From: Aricia agestis
Taxonomy: Eukaryota; Arthropoda; Insecta; Lepidoptera; Lycaenidae
Length of the DNA: 64,000 bases
Assembly: GCF_905147365.1 (NCBI RefSeq)
Contig: NC_056423.1
Span: 8,970,501 to 9,034,500, forward strand
Direction: 5' to 3'
This document shows, piece after piece, positions 28,588-38,924 of the stretch; position 1 is the first letter of the stretch; each line of letters begins with the position of its first letter. Under the pieces are notes generated by a model that was not told the DNA's origin, searched no databases, and saw only the letters and a program-made list of their open reading frames with translations. The translations under genes and the position numbers were made by a program.

Positions 28588-29350
28588 GCATCCTAACAGT
28601 CACTGCCACTAAATCCAAGACGCTATTGTCGTCGTAGGGCTAGGACGCGTTGCCACACTAACACTACAAATTACTACACAGACACACACATACACACACA
28701 CAAGCATCCTAGCAGTCACTACCACTGAACCCAAGACGTACCGCCGTCGTAGGGCTAGGATGCTCCGACATACCACAACACTGCAAGATCAGTGACTCAC
28801 TACCATCATACACACACACAATAATATAATAATATTGCAATAAAAGTCAGGTCTCATGTGTAAGTAACTCACCTCATCACTAACTTACACATACTGTAGC
28901 TGGTTTTAGTGGCTCTGGTGATGCTATTATAATATGTATATTGTATACAGTATATAGTCGTCTACTTAAAAAAAATATGTTTTTCTTTTTTACTTATAAA
29001 TACTTACATTGTTTTGTTAAAAAGACTTGGAACATATTTGTAGTAGTATGTCTGTAGTAATATCAAATATGTCATTAGCTGGTTAAAATAAGTACTTAAT
29101 TGAATATTGTTTCCTAGTATTTATGTGCATGATAGAAGAGACTGGTCTCCACGACACAGTGAATCCTAGTGTGGAGATCAGAGTTTGTGTAAGATAAGCG
29201 TGTAAGTTTCTTTAAGCGAAATAAAGATTTGTTTATTGTTTGTTTGTTTGTTTATTGTTTACTTATTTGACAGATTCTCCATACTCAATCTGTCAAGTTA
29301 AGTTGTGGATAGTCTATCCGGCACTTATCATGAAGTGGTGAAACAGGCCC
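28476..29350. mobile_element. TAA-flanked MITE expanded by a repeat-rich insertion
   Basis: Ends GGGCCTGTTTCAATACTTTC and complement ...AGTGGTGAAACAGGCCC, flanked by TAA on both sides (28473-28475, 29351-29353), as for PIF/Harbinger-type elements. Inner arms GGATAGGCTATCCACAA and TTGTGGATAGTCTATCC. Compact copies lie at 54826-54937 and 59943-60058. Roughly 28520-29265 is extra sequence. Confidence 0.75.
28545..28830. repeat. CA microsatellite and imperfect ~120-bp duplication
   Basis: A CA run (about 28555-28585) is followed by AAGCATCCTAACAGTCACTG...CGTCGTAGGGCTAGGA. The same CA run, AAGCATCCTAGCAGTCACTA and CGTCGTAGGGCTAGGATG recur about 120 bp later, and a third CACACACA occurs near 28811. 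Confidence 0.85.
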
Positions 29351-29666
29351 TAAATATAGTTTGCGCTGTTTGATCATCATTTTAACTTTTGATTATTCAT
29401 AATATTATAGTCGAAATGATAAAAATAAATCCATTCTTATTCTTATATATTTTTTTTAAAAAGCCTAAACGATTATTCCTTGTCGTAAAACTCTTTGTGG
29501 CAAATAAATCTGAAATGTGCAGATAAATCGCTTATCAAGGTGAAAATAGTCGGAAATTCCTCAAAGACTGGTATTTAACGGCAAAGAGAATAATGTGGTA
29601 GGCGCTCGCCGACGAGCAGGTATGTAGGACAGAGGGGGAACTCAGTAAACGCAGAGATATAAGAGA

Positions 29667-29863
29667 CTAGATGGCGCCCGCAACTCCGTTGCGTCAGAAT
29701 CCGTTTATCGCGCGCGAGCCGTACATTTTTCCACTATAAAAAGTATCCTGTGTCCTTTCCTAGGACTTAATGTCCATACTAAATTTCACCAAAATCTGTT
29801 CAGCGGTTTGGACGTGAAGAGGGAATAGACAGACAGACACACTTTCGCATTTATTAGTATGTA
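29667..29863 (-). mobile_element. Hel-A element, minus strand
   Basis: CTAGATGGCGCCCGCAACTC, hairpin CGCAACTCCGTTGCG, TTTATCGCGCGCGAGCCGTA, AAAGTATCCTGTGTCCTTTC, TTCAGCGGTTTGGACGTGAA, CAGACAGACACACTTTCGCA and TTATTAGTATG. Confidence 0.8.
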
Positions 29864-30297
29864 TAGTTTTCAGTGGGTCGTGTTTTTCAATCGAGTGATA
29901 AGCAAACTCTTTGTAATTTATTTTTAAGGCTGAAAACGAGACCCAATTACATGTCCGTCTTCAGACTGTATCTCAAAAGGCAGTTGAAATTTTCACAAAT
30001 TACGCATGTCTGCTATTTTATATTGTTCTGTTAGTTCTGTTATTTTATTTAATATATCGACTGATAAGCGAACTCGACGAATTTAAATTATTTTTAATTT
30101 AATTCTTTTTTGGCAATTCGTTAGACAAACTGAAAAAAAATTTTTAGTCTTTTCATCATTACATTGAGTGGTACTCACAAGGATTGTTGTGACACTAGGA
30201 TGATATTATTGTTATGAGGCGTACATAACAATAATAAATTGGCCACATGGAAAAGGGCAAGCATTTTAAATAATATCCATGGGTAATTAACACCTAT
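29864..30297. other. No feature seen
   Basis: AT-rich DNA without recognised motifs. Confidence 0.4.
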
Positions 30298-30305
30298 CTC
30301 TCAAG

Positions 30306-30605
30306 CATAAAGTTAATATACCTAGCGGAATAGAGAAACAAAGGCCTGAGCAAGAGAGATGTCACTATCAGTAACACTGCGTGCTAAAATGAGACGTGTG
30401 ATACATGATAGGAGCACTCTTTTTTTGACGTCCAGTCGGCACGTTCCGCACGTTGACAATTTAATCTCATAGAAATCATGTTTAATCATGCTTGTGTAAG
30501 TGTAGGTATACGAACACAATTTTTTACACACAGATGAAACCAATTTCGGTTTCGTTTGACAGCTCGAGATTGTTGCTCTATTCCGCTAGGTATAATAACT
30601 TTATG
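30306..30605. mobile_element. MITE with 31-bp ends and exact 8-bp target duplication (copy 2)
   Basis: CTCTCAAG occurs at 30298-30305 and 30606-30613. Ends and body match 24822-25116 (CATAAAGTTAATATACCTAG, TATCAGTAACACTGCGTG, TTTGACGTCCAGTCGGCA). Two copies with exact, different target duplications define the element's borders unambiguously. Confidence 0.9.
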
Positions 30606-30613
30606 CTCTCAAG

Positions 30614-31204
30614 TAATATTTTACAAAATGGCGATTCTGAATTCCTAAAAACAATATCCTTGTAGGATCTTTCGAGTTCACCATGAAATTATCTACAAGT
30701 TTCTGTCGCAACTTATATTTTATGTGTAGGTACAATATACATTGTCCCCTCTGTCCGTCTATCTAGTCTATATGTCTGTCGGCCACAAAGCTCTGGACTA
30801 GTAATAGTTCACACGGAATATGCTGATACAGACGCAGGTCGTTTGTGCATACTGTGTGTGTTACACACAGATATTATATTGTGTTCAATTAACAAATCAA
30901 TCTTTAATCTTTGTATTCTATTAGGCCATTCTGTTACAGTTAGCACAGCAAGTGAGAGAAACAAATTATTTAAATGCCTTTTTTTAAAGAATAAAGAAAG
31001 ATAACAGATTTTACACTTCGCAGAGGCTAAAACCTTCCGCAATAAATGGACTACGAAAGACATTTTTTTTCGACCAATTATTAGATATTATCATACAATT
31101 TCACTTTATACTTAATTTTACTACTAGCAGCTACTAGCAAAAATATGTTATTTGATAATAGACACTATCCATTTTAATAAAAAATATGTGTACCTACACA
31201 AAGG
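30614..31204. other. No feature seen
   Basis: The 84-codon minus frame at 30809-31063 has no recognised motif. AT-rich DNA otherwise. Confidence 0.35.
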
Positions 31205-31690
31205 CTAGACGTATTCAAAAAAAATGCTTTCTGTATGGGAATTAAAATTTATAACCTTTTACCTGACGTAATAAAAACAATAACCCAAGAATATTTAAGA
31301 AACAATTATTTCAACTATTGATAAAAAAATGCTATTATTCTGTAAATGAATATATTAATGATAAAGAATTAAATAAAATGTAATTAATAAATTCATAAAA
31401 TGTAATAATTATTAAAGTTATAAAATGTAATTATTAAAGTTATAAAATTTAATTATTGAATCTATAAAATGTTATTAATGAATTTATAAAATGTTATTTA
31501 CTGTATCTAATTTATTTCAATCTTACTGTTTTAATTAATTATTGTAATCCAAGCTATTATGTATTATCTATATTTAAATATTGGCACGCCGTGTATGGCA
31601 GAATATGTTTGTGCTTATTTATTATTATTAACATCTTTTTTGTACCATATTCTGGCAAATAAAATATTTGAATTTGAATTTGAATTTAAT
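31205..31690 (+). pseudogene. LINE-D 3' end, plus strand
   Basis: Short frames KNAFCMGIKIYNLLPDVIKT (ending NNYFNY, stop) and, one frame over, LLIKKCYYSVNEYINDKELN match the C-terminus of the LINE-D copy at 20526-21505 (KCYYTVNDFL). A degenerate TATAAAATGTAATTATTAAAG-like stutter (31374-31500) and a TTTGAATTTGAATTTGAA tail (~31667-31686) follow. One frameshift and several stops. It confirms the family's TTGAA-repeat tail. Confidence 0.75.
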
Positions 31691-32203
31691 AGAGTAGGTA
31701 CCTATATTGCGTAGTAACTTTCTAAAACTAACTTTAAGATAGTAGTACGAAATTGGTAAAACAACATTTTGAAATAATTAAATCGTTACATTAGGAGCCT
31801 GATCCCCGTGACTCGAAACTCGAAATCGCGTGTGCAATTAAGGCCCTTATTTTCGTGCTTCGAATGTCAAGCTCACACTCACAAAACAACGTCTGTGCGA
31901 ATGAGAAGGCCTGCGCTCGAATCGACGTCTAATTCACAACAATAGGTCCTTCCCCACAGTGACAAATGAACCCATTTTCTAGAATTAGGACCCAGAACCA
32001 TTAGCCAACTCAATAATAACAACGGTTATTATGCGCCTAGCTTCTAAGCTAACGTGAGCTTCATAATATGAAGTTGTGATGAACTTAGATCGAATGTACG
32101 ACTTCTTCGCTTTAGAAGTTTTAAACAGTTTGTTTAATTGTTCACTAGTGGTGGGACTCAGGAGTATCGACAATAAAAATTATCACTTAGGAACATCGAC
32201 GAA
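31691..32203. other. No clear feature
   Basis: The segment AATTGTTCACTAGTGGTGGG (about 32135-32154) recurs as AATTGTTCACTAGAGGTGGG at about 32573, so a ~20-bp direct repeat brackets the SINE-B and ~50 bp of its left flank. Nothing else seen. Confidence 0.4.
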
Positions 32204-32548
32204 CGCCTCCGTGGTCCAGTGCCTTAGAGCGTGGCTCTTGACTCTCGAAAGTCGTGGGTTCGATTCCCGCGTCTCCAACAACTTATTTCCAAGTTTGGTT
32301 AGGACAATGCAGGCCGATCACCTGATTGTCTGACAAGTAAGATGATCCATGCGTCGGATGGGCATGTAAAAAATCGGTGATCTCTTGCCAGTCGTGTCGG
32401 TCGTCCGTTTCACTGGGTTATGAGAGTAAAGGAACAGGAGTGCTCTTGTGTACTGCGCACACACTTGGGCACTATAAAATTACTCCTGCGTAAGGCCTGG
32501 TTTCAATGAAACGGGCCACCGTCACCGAAACCGGTGTGAGAGGTAAAA
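32204..32548 (+). mobile_element. tRNA-derived SINE, family SINE-B
   Basis: Head GCCTCCGTGGTCCAGTGCCT (A-box region) and GGGTTCGATTCCC (B box), then AAGTTTGGTTAGGACAATGC, GATCACCTGATTGTCTGACA, TGTGTACTGCGCACACACTT and GAAACGGGCCACCGTCACCG. Fragments: 35225-35302 plus 35985-36107, 39993-40075, 40620-40748 (-). Confidence 0.8.
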
Positions 32549-32610
32549 ACTTCTAATCCCATTTCTGTCAGTAAATTGTTCACTAGAGGTGGGTGTTTTC
32601 TAAGGATTTC

Positions 32611-32757
32611 TAAGGGTCAAGTCACACAGCAACGCGACGTCTAAATTTATACTGAATTGACGGATTAAATGAGCATAAGACGTCTTGGAAATCTGTCAAA
32701 TCCATACAAATTTAGAAATGCATCTACGCGTTGCGTTGCGGTCTAAATTGACCTTAA
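32611..32757. mobile_element. HP-1 palindromic MITE copy
   Basis: AAGGGTCAAGTCACACAGCA and CAACGCGACGTCTAAATTT on the left pair with AAATTTAGAAATGCATCTAC and CGCGTTGCGTTGCGGTC on the right; centre AAGACGTCTTGG. The left arm is more diverged than the right. Confidence 0.75.
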
Positions 32758-33057
32758 AAGGCTACTTATTAAAGGCATCTTTATTCTCAACTTCATATAA
32801 AATTAAAGTTATCATTGATATCATTATAACATATCCATCACAAGTAGGCCGGTTACATCTCGAATCTCGATACAGTAATGGCGGAATTTCACAACATTTA
32901 CACTTAGACTCTGTATCTAATATTGTGCCGCACAGTGGGCTGATAGCATATTTTATATTCAATTAAAGACGTAAGTAAAATATCGAGATAGCTAACATTT
33001 TATCATATTTTATGGATATTAACTAATATTTTATTTTAACAAAATATGGCTAATATA

Positions 33058-33306
33058 CAGGTTGTAACAAAACTAAGTGATAAAATTTTGGATATGTATG
33101 TGTTCACTGTAAAAGTAGCAGCCGGCAGCCCTAAAAGAGCAAAAAAAATTTTCACTTTTGTACGGGGAAACTCGTGACGTCTCTGTCGCGTCGGGGCGCT
33201 TGCCCATACAAATCACAAAAAAAATTGGTCTTTCAGCGCTGCTACTTTCACAGTGAACACATACGCACCCCAAAGTATTATCACTAATTAGTTTTGTTAC
33301 ATTCTG
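33058..33306. mobile_element. TA-flanked MITE (mariner-like ends), copy 1
   Basis: Ends CAGGTTGTAACAAAACTAAG and complement ...TAGTTTTGTTACATTCTG, flanked by TA. Inner arms TTCACTGTAAAAGTAGCAGC and GCTGCTACTTTCACAGTGAA. TA flanks and CAGGGTGT-type ends suit Tc1/mariner mobilisation. Same family as 36657-36914. Confidence 0.8.
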
Positions 33307-33359
33307 TATAGACTGGCTAAACATAAAATTAAAAATACACAGGTTTTTGATTTTAATTC

Positions 33360-33470
33360 AAAAGTACCCGAACCGGTGGTAGGTACCATGTACACTTTCT
33401 GAGAACATAATATTATTTTGTTTGAAATTTATTCAGAAAAAAAATATTTATTATAATTTATTTAAAATTA
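33360..33470 (+). mobile_element. LINE-E 3' UTR fragment
   Basis: CCCGAACCGGTGGTAGG, a CTTTCTGA zone and an AAATTTATTCAGAAAAAAAA end match the UTR at 26140-26215. Confidence 0.5.
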
Positions 33471-34237
33471 TTTTCCCGGCAAGAAATCCTCCATTTATAC
33501 AAAAGACGGATTTTTTTTTACTGTTAGGTACTTGCTTTTTAGTTACTAAATAATGCAATATTTGTGCTATTTATTAGTATGTACATATTGTAATTTTAAT
33601 AAGCTACCAGTTACCATAAATCATTTTGAACATTGAGCCTTGAAACAACAGAAAATAATCTTAACAACATAAATTATTTTGTTTAACAACATTAATTAAT
33701 TAGTATATTGTTTTGTTTGTGTTCAGCATTAAAAAAATAATATCAAGCAATATTAAGAAAATAATTTTGCCAAAAACACTCACTACCTAAGCATTGTCAT
33801 TTGTCAATATTTGATCAGTGAAACCCGGTGAAACATAATATAATTTGTGAGTTAGGACTTAGGTAACCATGACGACCTAAATTATCCTAAACGTATACGA
33901 AATACAAAAAGCACAAATTAAAAATACACACCACTGTGCGCTCCTCTCTAATTTTGGGGAAAAAAGGATTTTTTTCTATAATGAGCTCTCCGTGGGATGT
34001 AGAGTGGCCTTAACAGGCTCAGCCAGATGCCAACTGGTAAGTGCCTGCCACTGGTAAGTGCCGGTGGTAAGTGCTCTCAGGCCGTTTTATTCCGAATTAT
34101 AATTCAACAATCAAGTAAACTCTCAGTTTCGTTGTTTTCACATAAGAGGCTCATGAAAATAATATTATGAATCACAATTCAGCAGTGGGACACTATAGGC
34201 TAATAAAAAAAATCATACATTAAGTAGTAATATTAAT
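33471..34237. other. Mostly featureless; triple GGTAAGTGC at 34035-34073
   Basis: GGTAAGTGC, a perfect 5' splice-site word, occurs three times within 40 bases after TCAGCCAGATGCCAACT. No coding exon is convincing upstream. The rest is AT-rich filler. Confidence 0.3.
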
Positions 34238-34333
34238 ATTATATTAATACGCAAACGAAAAATTTTGTATCCCTTTTGACGAAAAATGCGGAAACGTAGG
34301 TAAATGAAATTTTGCACAGTTATAGTTTACTAG
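34238..34333 (+). repeat. Family C fragment
   Basis: AATACGCAAACGAAAAATTT, GACGAAAAATGCGGAAACG and TTTTGCACAGTTATAGTTTA match 1310-1390. Confidence 0.6.
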
Positions 34334-34720
34334 ATGTTCCGCGCGATTTCGCCCGCGTAAATTAGATATTTCACAGACTAGTCCATGAAAAATAGCCTAT
34401 GATCCTTCACGTGGTCTAGTAGTGCCAAATAACAGAAACATTGCTCCAGTAATTCGTGAGATAAGCCCTTTCAAATAATTTCCCCCATTTTTTCCACATT
34501 TTCCTCTATTTCTTCGCTCCTATAAGTATCAGCGTAATAAAATATAACCTATAACGTTCCTTGATAAATGAGCTATCTAACACTGAAATAATTTTTCAAA
34601 TCGAACTAGTAGTTCCTGAGATTAGCGCGTTCAAATAAGCTTTTTCAAATTATTTCCCCCGTTTTTTCCACATTTTCCTCTATTTCTTCGCTTTTATTAG
34701 TCCTTTGCTATTCCTATTCG
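34334..34720 (+). repeat. Dispersed repeat with internal ~55-bp duplication
   Basis: It begins ACTAGATGTTCCGCGCGATT. The block TTTCCCCCATTTTTTCCACA to CCTCTATTTCTTCGCT occurs at about 34480 and again at 34650, separated by AGTTCCTGAGATTAGCGCG. Family unknown; no coding. Confidence 0.6.
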
Positions 34721-34784
34721 CGATTCCTAGCTAGATCGATTTATCGCCCCCAAAACCCTATATTAAAGACATAAGATAAGATAA

Positions 34785-34945
34785 TTCATAATTTGGATAC
34801 TCTCCCTAATAAAACTCGAGAACGACTGAACCGATTTAGCTGATTTTGGTCTTGAAATATTCGTGGAAGACCAGGGAAGGTTTATTTTAGGAGGGGATAT
34901 GATGTTTACCGGGTCATTTCGTACTAAATAAAGTTCATAATGCAA
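34785..34945 (+). mobile_element. Hel-C-like fragment
   Basis: AAACTCGAGAACGACTGAAC, GATTTTGGTCTTGAAATATT, GAAGACCAGGGAAGG; the better copy is 54949-55102. The start and the CTAG end are missing. Confidence 0.55.
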
Positions 34946-35224
34946 TATTGCATTTTGAATTGGAAATACTAGTGCAAATTATTTACAGCAGTATTCGGTG
35001 TTAAAATGCCACAATATGGCCGCGACCACGCTTTCTAATTACAACTACATCAATTATAGTAATTACAGGCCGGCGACACCTCTATTACATTGGGAATATT
35101 AATTGGTACCAAACTAATAATTATGTGTACAGAGATTTGCTGTGCAAAAATGGGTGAGGTTGCGTAGATGAAAGTTTATGAAGCGGGAGATCATCAATCT
35201 TAATATTCTACTTTAATCCATACC

Positions 35225-35302
35225 TCCGTAGTTCCAGTTCAGTGGGTAATTAGAGTGCTTTTGACAGGGAGGTCATGCGTTCGATTCCTGCGTTGGAAAC
35301 AT
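35225..35302 (+). mobile_element. SINE-B head, interrupted by a LINE
   Basis: CCTCCGTAGTTCCAGTTCAG and GCGTTCGATTCCTGCG are the A/B-box head; it stops at GGAAACAT where LINE-J begins. A SINE-B 3' part follows the LINE (35985-36107). Confidence 0.7.
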
Positions 35303-35951
35303 CTTGAGGGTAAGGCCAAATTAGCCTCAAAGAAGCTTGGCGTTCTTAACAGAGCGAGACAGTACTTCAGTCCGGACCAACGCCTACAACTCTACAAGGC
35401 GCAGGTTCGGCCTCATATGGAATATTGTTCTCATCTCTGGGCAGGGGCGCCAAAATACCAACTGCTCCCTCTGGATCGTATCCAACGAAGGGCTGCTCGA
35501 ATTGTTGACTGCCATAGTGTTTCAAACAGCTTGGACCCCCTGGAATTACGCCGAGATGTTGCTTCACTCTGCATCCTCTATCGGTTGTATCACGGGGAGT
35601 GCTCTGAGGAATTGTTCGGAATCATACCACCTGCAACTTTTCGCTATCGTCCCATGCGAAAAACATACCATCCTCATCACCTTGATGAGTGGCAGTCTTC
35701 CACAGTGCGTTTTTCGCGTAACTTTCTGCCGCGCACTGTAAAACTCTGGAATGGGCTGTCACCAGCAGTATTTCCGGACCGATACGACCTGCAAACCTTC
35801 AAGAAAAGAGCGTATACCCTCTTAAAAGGCCGGCAACGCACCTGCAGCTCTTCTGATGTTGCGAGTGTCCATGGGCGACGGTAGTTGCTTACCATCAGGT
35901 GACCCGTTTGCTCGTTTGCCCCCTTATTTAATAAAAAAAAAAAAAAAAAAA
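35303..35951 (+). pseudogene. LINE-J 3' end: ORF2 C-terminus, UTR and poly-A
   Basis: The frame runs open to the TAG at 35882-35884: KLASKKLGVLNRARQYFSPD, RLQLYKAQVRPHMEYCSHLW, QRRAARIVDCHSVSNSLDPL, HPHHLDEWQSSTVRFSRNFL and ending SSSDVASVHGRR. This is the post-RT C-terminal region of a jockey/CR1-type ORF2; the RT core and endonuclease are absent (5' truncation). The ATG at 35255 lies in the interrupted SINE and is not the LINE's start. Poly-A follows CCCCCTTATTTAATA. AAACAT at 35297-35302 and 35952-35957 is a likely target duplication. Copies: 17524-17899, 60410-60642. Its last ~115 bp match the SINE-M tail. Confidence 0.9.
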
Positions 35952-35984
35952 AAACATATTATGTATAGTTATGTAAAGAGTCGG

Positions 35985-36107
35985 CCCTGGGTTTCTGGGT
36001 TCCTTATGACTTATGAGAGTAAAAGGAAAAGTAAAAGCCCTTGTGTACTGCGCACGCACTTGTGCTCTATAAAGTTTGCTTGGTTTTAAAGAAACGAGCT
36101 ACGGTCA
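35985..36107 (+). mobile_element. SINE-B 3' part beyond the LINE
   Basis: GACTTATGAGAGTAAAAGGA, TTGTGTACTGCGCACGCACT and GAAACGAGCTACGGTCACCG match SINE-B 32405-32530. The middle of SINE-B is not found between the head and this part, so a deletion or subfamily difference is also needed. Confidence 0.65.
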
Positions 36108-36656
36108 CCGAAACTTACTGCTATACTCAAACCTACGGTTGTAAAAAACTGTTGCTTTTCACTCTACGACAAATCGTACGACCAAAAAAATAACTTCACA
36201 ATCGTACACTACAAAGGGTCGTCCAAAACAAATATTGTGCCTGACGTTGACACGAGGCAGCTGGCCGTCGCTCCAAAATATTTTATTAGTCTATTTACAG
36301 ACACAATATGAAAATATGTCCAGCGGTTTCCGTTTGTGAACGCAATGAAAAATTCTTTACAATGTTTTGAGTATTGTGTGGATGGAAGTATAAGACTTTC
36401 CTTAGATGTTTCCCGCCCTACGAATAATAATAACTAAGGAAACGTAACTCCCTTACTTCAATCGTTTTGTTCCTTTTCGCACACTAAAATAAGGCAATAA
36501 AGCTACGAAACACTAAATTCAAATTGACAAATTAAAGCCGTTGATAAATAATCATTGTCACTTCTATAATTACACAAAATGTACTAACTTAGAGCTTCTA
36601 AGACTTGACGTAACTCGACCAAATAATATAGGCCCACCATCTGTCTATGAATTGAA
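36108..36656. other. Little seen
   Basis: CCTACGAATAATAATAACTA (about 36419) is a short match to the repeat pair 44870-45078 / 62583-62810. The rest is unassigned. Confidence 0.35.
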
Positions 36657-36914
36657 CAGTGTGTAACAAAACTAAGCGATAATACTTAAGGGGGTGTACG
36701 TGTTCATTGAAGAAGAAGAAGTTACTTTCACAGTGAACTCCACTGTGAAAGTAGCAGCGCTGAAAGACATATTTTTTCAGTGAGGGATGAGTGTTTCCCC
36801 ATACAAAAGTGAAAAAAATTGGGTCTTTCAGCTCTGCTACTTTCACAGCGAACTCTCTACAAGGAACACGTATATACACCCTAAAGCACTATCACTTAGT
36901 TTTGTAATACCCTG
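36657..36914. mobile_element. TA-flanked MITE (mariner-like ends), copy 2
   Basis: CAGTGTGTAACAAAACTAAG to CTTAGTTTTGTAATACCCTG, right flank TA. Inner arms CACTGTGAAAGTAGCAGCGC and GCTCTGCTACTTTCACAGCG. An extra GAAGAAGAAGAAGTTACTTT block occurs near the left inner arm. Confidence 0.8.
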
Positions 36915-37099
36915 TATAAATAAACACAAACTTCCAAACAGCCAATAATAAACCACACAGACGATTATTATGAAGTTTCACCCAACAATACATATTTTGT
37001 ATATTTCAGACTCCGCGACGGTTTATCCACCCAGCAAAATCTTATATTGGCTTTATTTTTAAAATTATAGCTCTGTGTTCGCTGTAGACAAATTTATTT

Positions 37100-37545
37100 T
37101 ATACTAGCCGTTAGCCGCGGCTGTGCTTACATAAATATCGGATAAATGTTGCCGGTCTGAGACGATTTTTCTCGAAAACAACCAAACAACGTAAATATAG
37201 TTTTAGATGTGACTAAATTCAAAATAGTATTTTAGAAGAAAGTTTATGTGTATCAACTATTGAGGCAATACCTCTATTTTAAAACAAGTTGCTGAGAAAA
37301 TGATGTATTATTTAACATAATTTACTTAACAATAATTTTAAGTTTAAAAAATACTTTAAAAAGGTTTAAAATTACGTTAAAATACCCATACTGTGCGTAC
37401 AGATACACAGAATATGGGTATTTTTTAACCCCCCGATAAAAAAGGGGTGTTATAAATTTGACGTCGTGTCTGTCAGTCTGTGTGTGTCTGTCTGTAGCCT
37501 CAAAGCACCCGAACAGGTTGCCCGATTTTGATTTTTTTTTCTGGT
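37100..37545. repeat. Dispersed repeats with AACCCCCCGATAAAAAAGGGG end
   Basis: TACTAGCCGTTAGCCGCGGC opens one repeat at ~37103. TTTAACCCCCCGATAAAAAA, GGTGTTATAAATTTGACGTC and TGTGTGTCTGTCTGTAGCC form another widely seen insect repeat end at ~37424. A hairpin around AATACCCATACTGTGCG and its complement joins them (~37380-37425). Confidence 0.5.
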
Positions 37546-38725
37546 TTAAGGCGACGCCTTGATAATTTGGCTGTAGCGATATCGATTTTTCTCAGCAATG
37601 ACTAAAGCTAAGAAATTAAAGTTCATCGTCAGTATTCATCATGTCTTTGTCTTTGAATTACTCATAGCATAACACGATTGATCAACTTTTATAACACAGA
37701 ATAATCAATCAAAAAGACCTCTGTAAAAAAAGGGATTCCTATTTTGCCAACAGAGGGGAGCGATTTAAGCTTCCAAAGTTTGTACATAAATTGGTTCAAG
37801 CATACACTTTAATTTGCCCATAGCTTATATGAATTGTATTTATGGTTTTTAAATTACGCGACAAAAACCCTTTTGTTGCTTACGCCCTTTCCATTTTTTG
37901 CTGTTCCATTGCTTGTATTCTATGAGAGGCCAGGCCGACCTCTCATAGAAAACAAGCAATCTAAAACATATCCAACACAGTTTCAAATTAAAGGCTGACA
38001 TTATTTCATTAAAGGTTGCAAGTAACTTCCAGTGATTCGATCGATACAGTACTTTGATTTGTGATTTATAATATTACTTAGAATTTTGTATCAGGTTTTC
38101 AATTCTCATTTTAATAATATTAGTAAGAAGTATCAACAGTAATAAAAGTTATGTAAATAAAAAATACGACGATAATTACTCGAGAATAAATTACTGAACA
38201 CAGTGGAGGGATGAGGAATTAAAATTCCTGAAATGTTTTGAACTCGAGCGGATTATACTTTCATAAGATGATAACAATTTACGACGGCGCCTTTTGTGCG
38301 GATCAAAGGAGGCGGGAGACATCAAAACAGCTGCGTTTCGGCATTTTAGTGGCGACCTCATTATTTTGTGCAAAAATTACAACTTTATCGGTCTTACTAC
38401 AAAAGATTGAAACACCTGTTGAGCAGTTGATTAGAGAAACATTCAGTACAAAAATGGTCTCAAAACAACTGTTCAACATTATTCAATTGAAGATGAAAGC
38501 GCATATATAAGTGAGGACATTTAGAAGTTTTCACTTGAATAATCACACTTTAATTTTTACCTAAACTTTAAAATATTTTTTTAACTAAACTTTAAACTTC
38601 TTGTAGTTCCCAAACAAGCATTAATTAATCTTCTTTATAATATATATAATATTATACTTAAATCATTTAACAATAAAGCTATACAAAATTTACGAAAGGA
38701 CGTGCTTACTCGAAAATTCTTAGAG
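37546..38725. other. No supported feature
   Basis: An 11-bp-arm hairpin TCTATGAGAGG...CCTCTCATAGA occurs near 37919-37949. The 90-codon plus frame at 38238-38510 shows no recognised domain, no splice signals and AT-rich codons; I leave it uncalled. Confidence 0.35.
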
Positions 38726-38924
38726 CAGCAGTTCTCAAACTTTTTTGGTGGTGGAACCCTGTTAAGAAGTGACATTTTTAAAGGAACCCCCAAAAATAAT
38801 GTTTTGTCTTTGAATATGAATCGTCTTGATGCTGGTGTCTGATGACAATTTGTAAAAACAATTTTTGTATCTCTCGCGACACAAGGCCCAGGTATCCGCC
38901 GAACACACTTTGAGAATAGCTTCG
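38726..38924. mobile_element. hAT-like MITE
   Basis: CAGCAGTTCTCAAACTTTTT to ACTTTGAGAATAGCTTCG; the body matches 25419-25624 (GTGACATTTT, TGTTTTGTCTTTGAAT, GTGTCTGATGA). No clean 8-bp duplication. Confidence 0.65.

Noticed and set aside
35337..35741. 134-codon plus frame and 66- to 72-codon minus frames across LINE-J.
   Set aside because: Shadows of the LINE-J ORF2 frame, which alone has recognisable protein sequence.
38238..38510. 90-codon plus frame.
   Set aside because: AT-rich codons, no domain or splice signal; frames of this length are expected by chance in 64 kb of such DNA.
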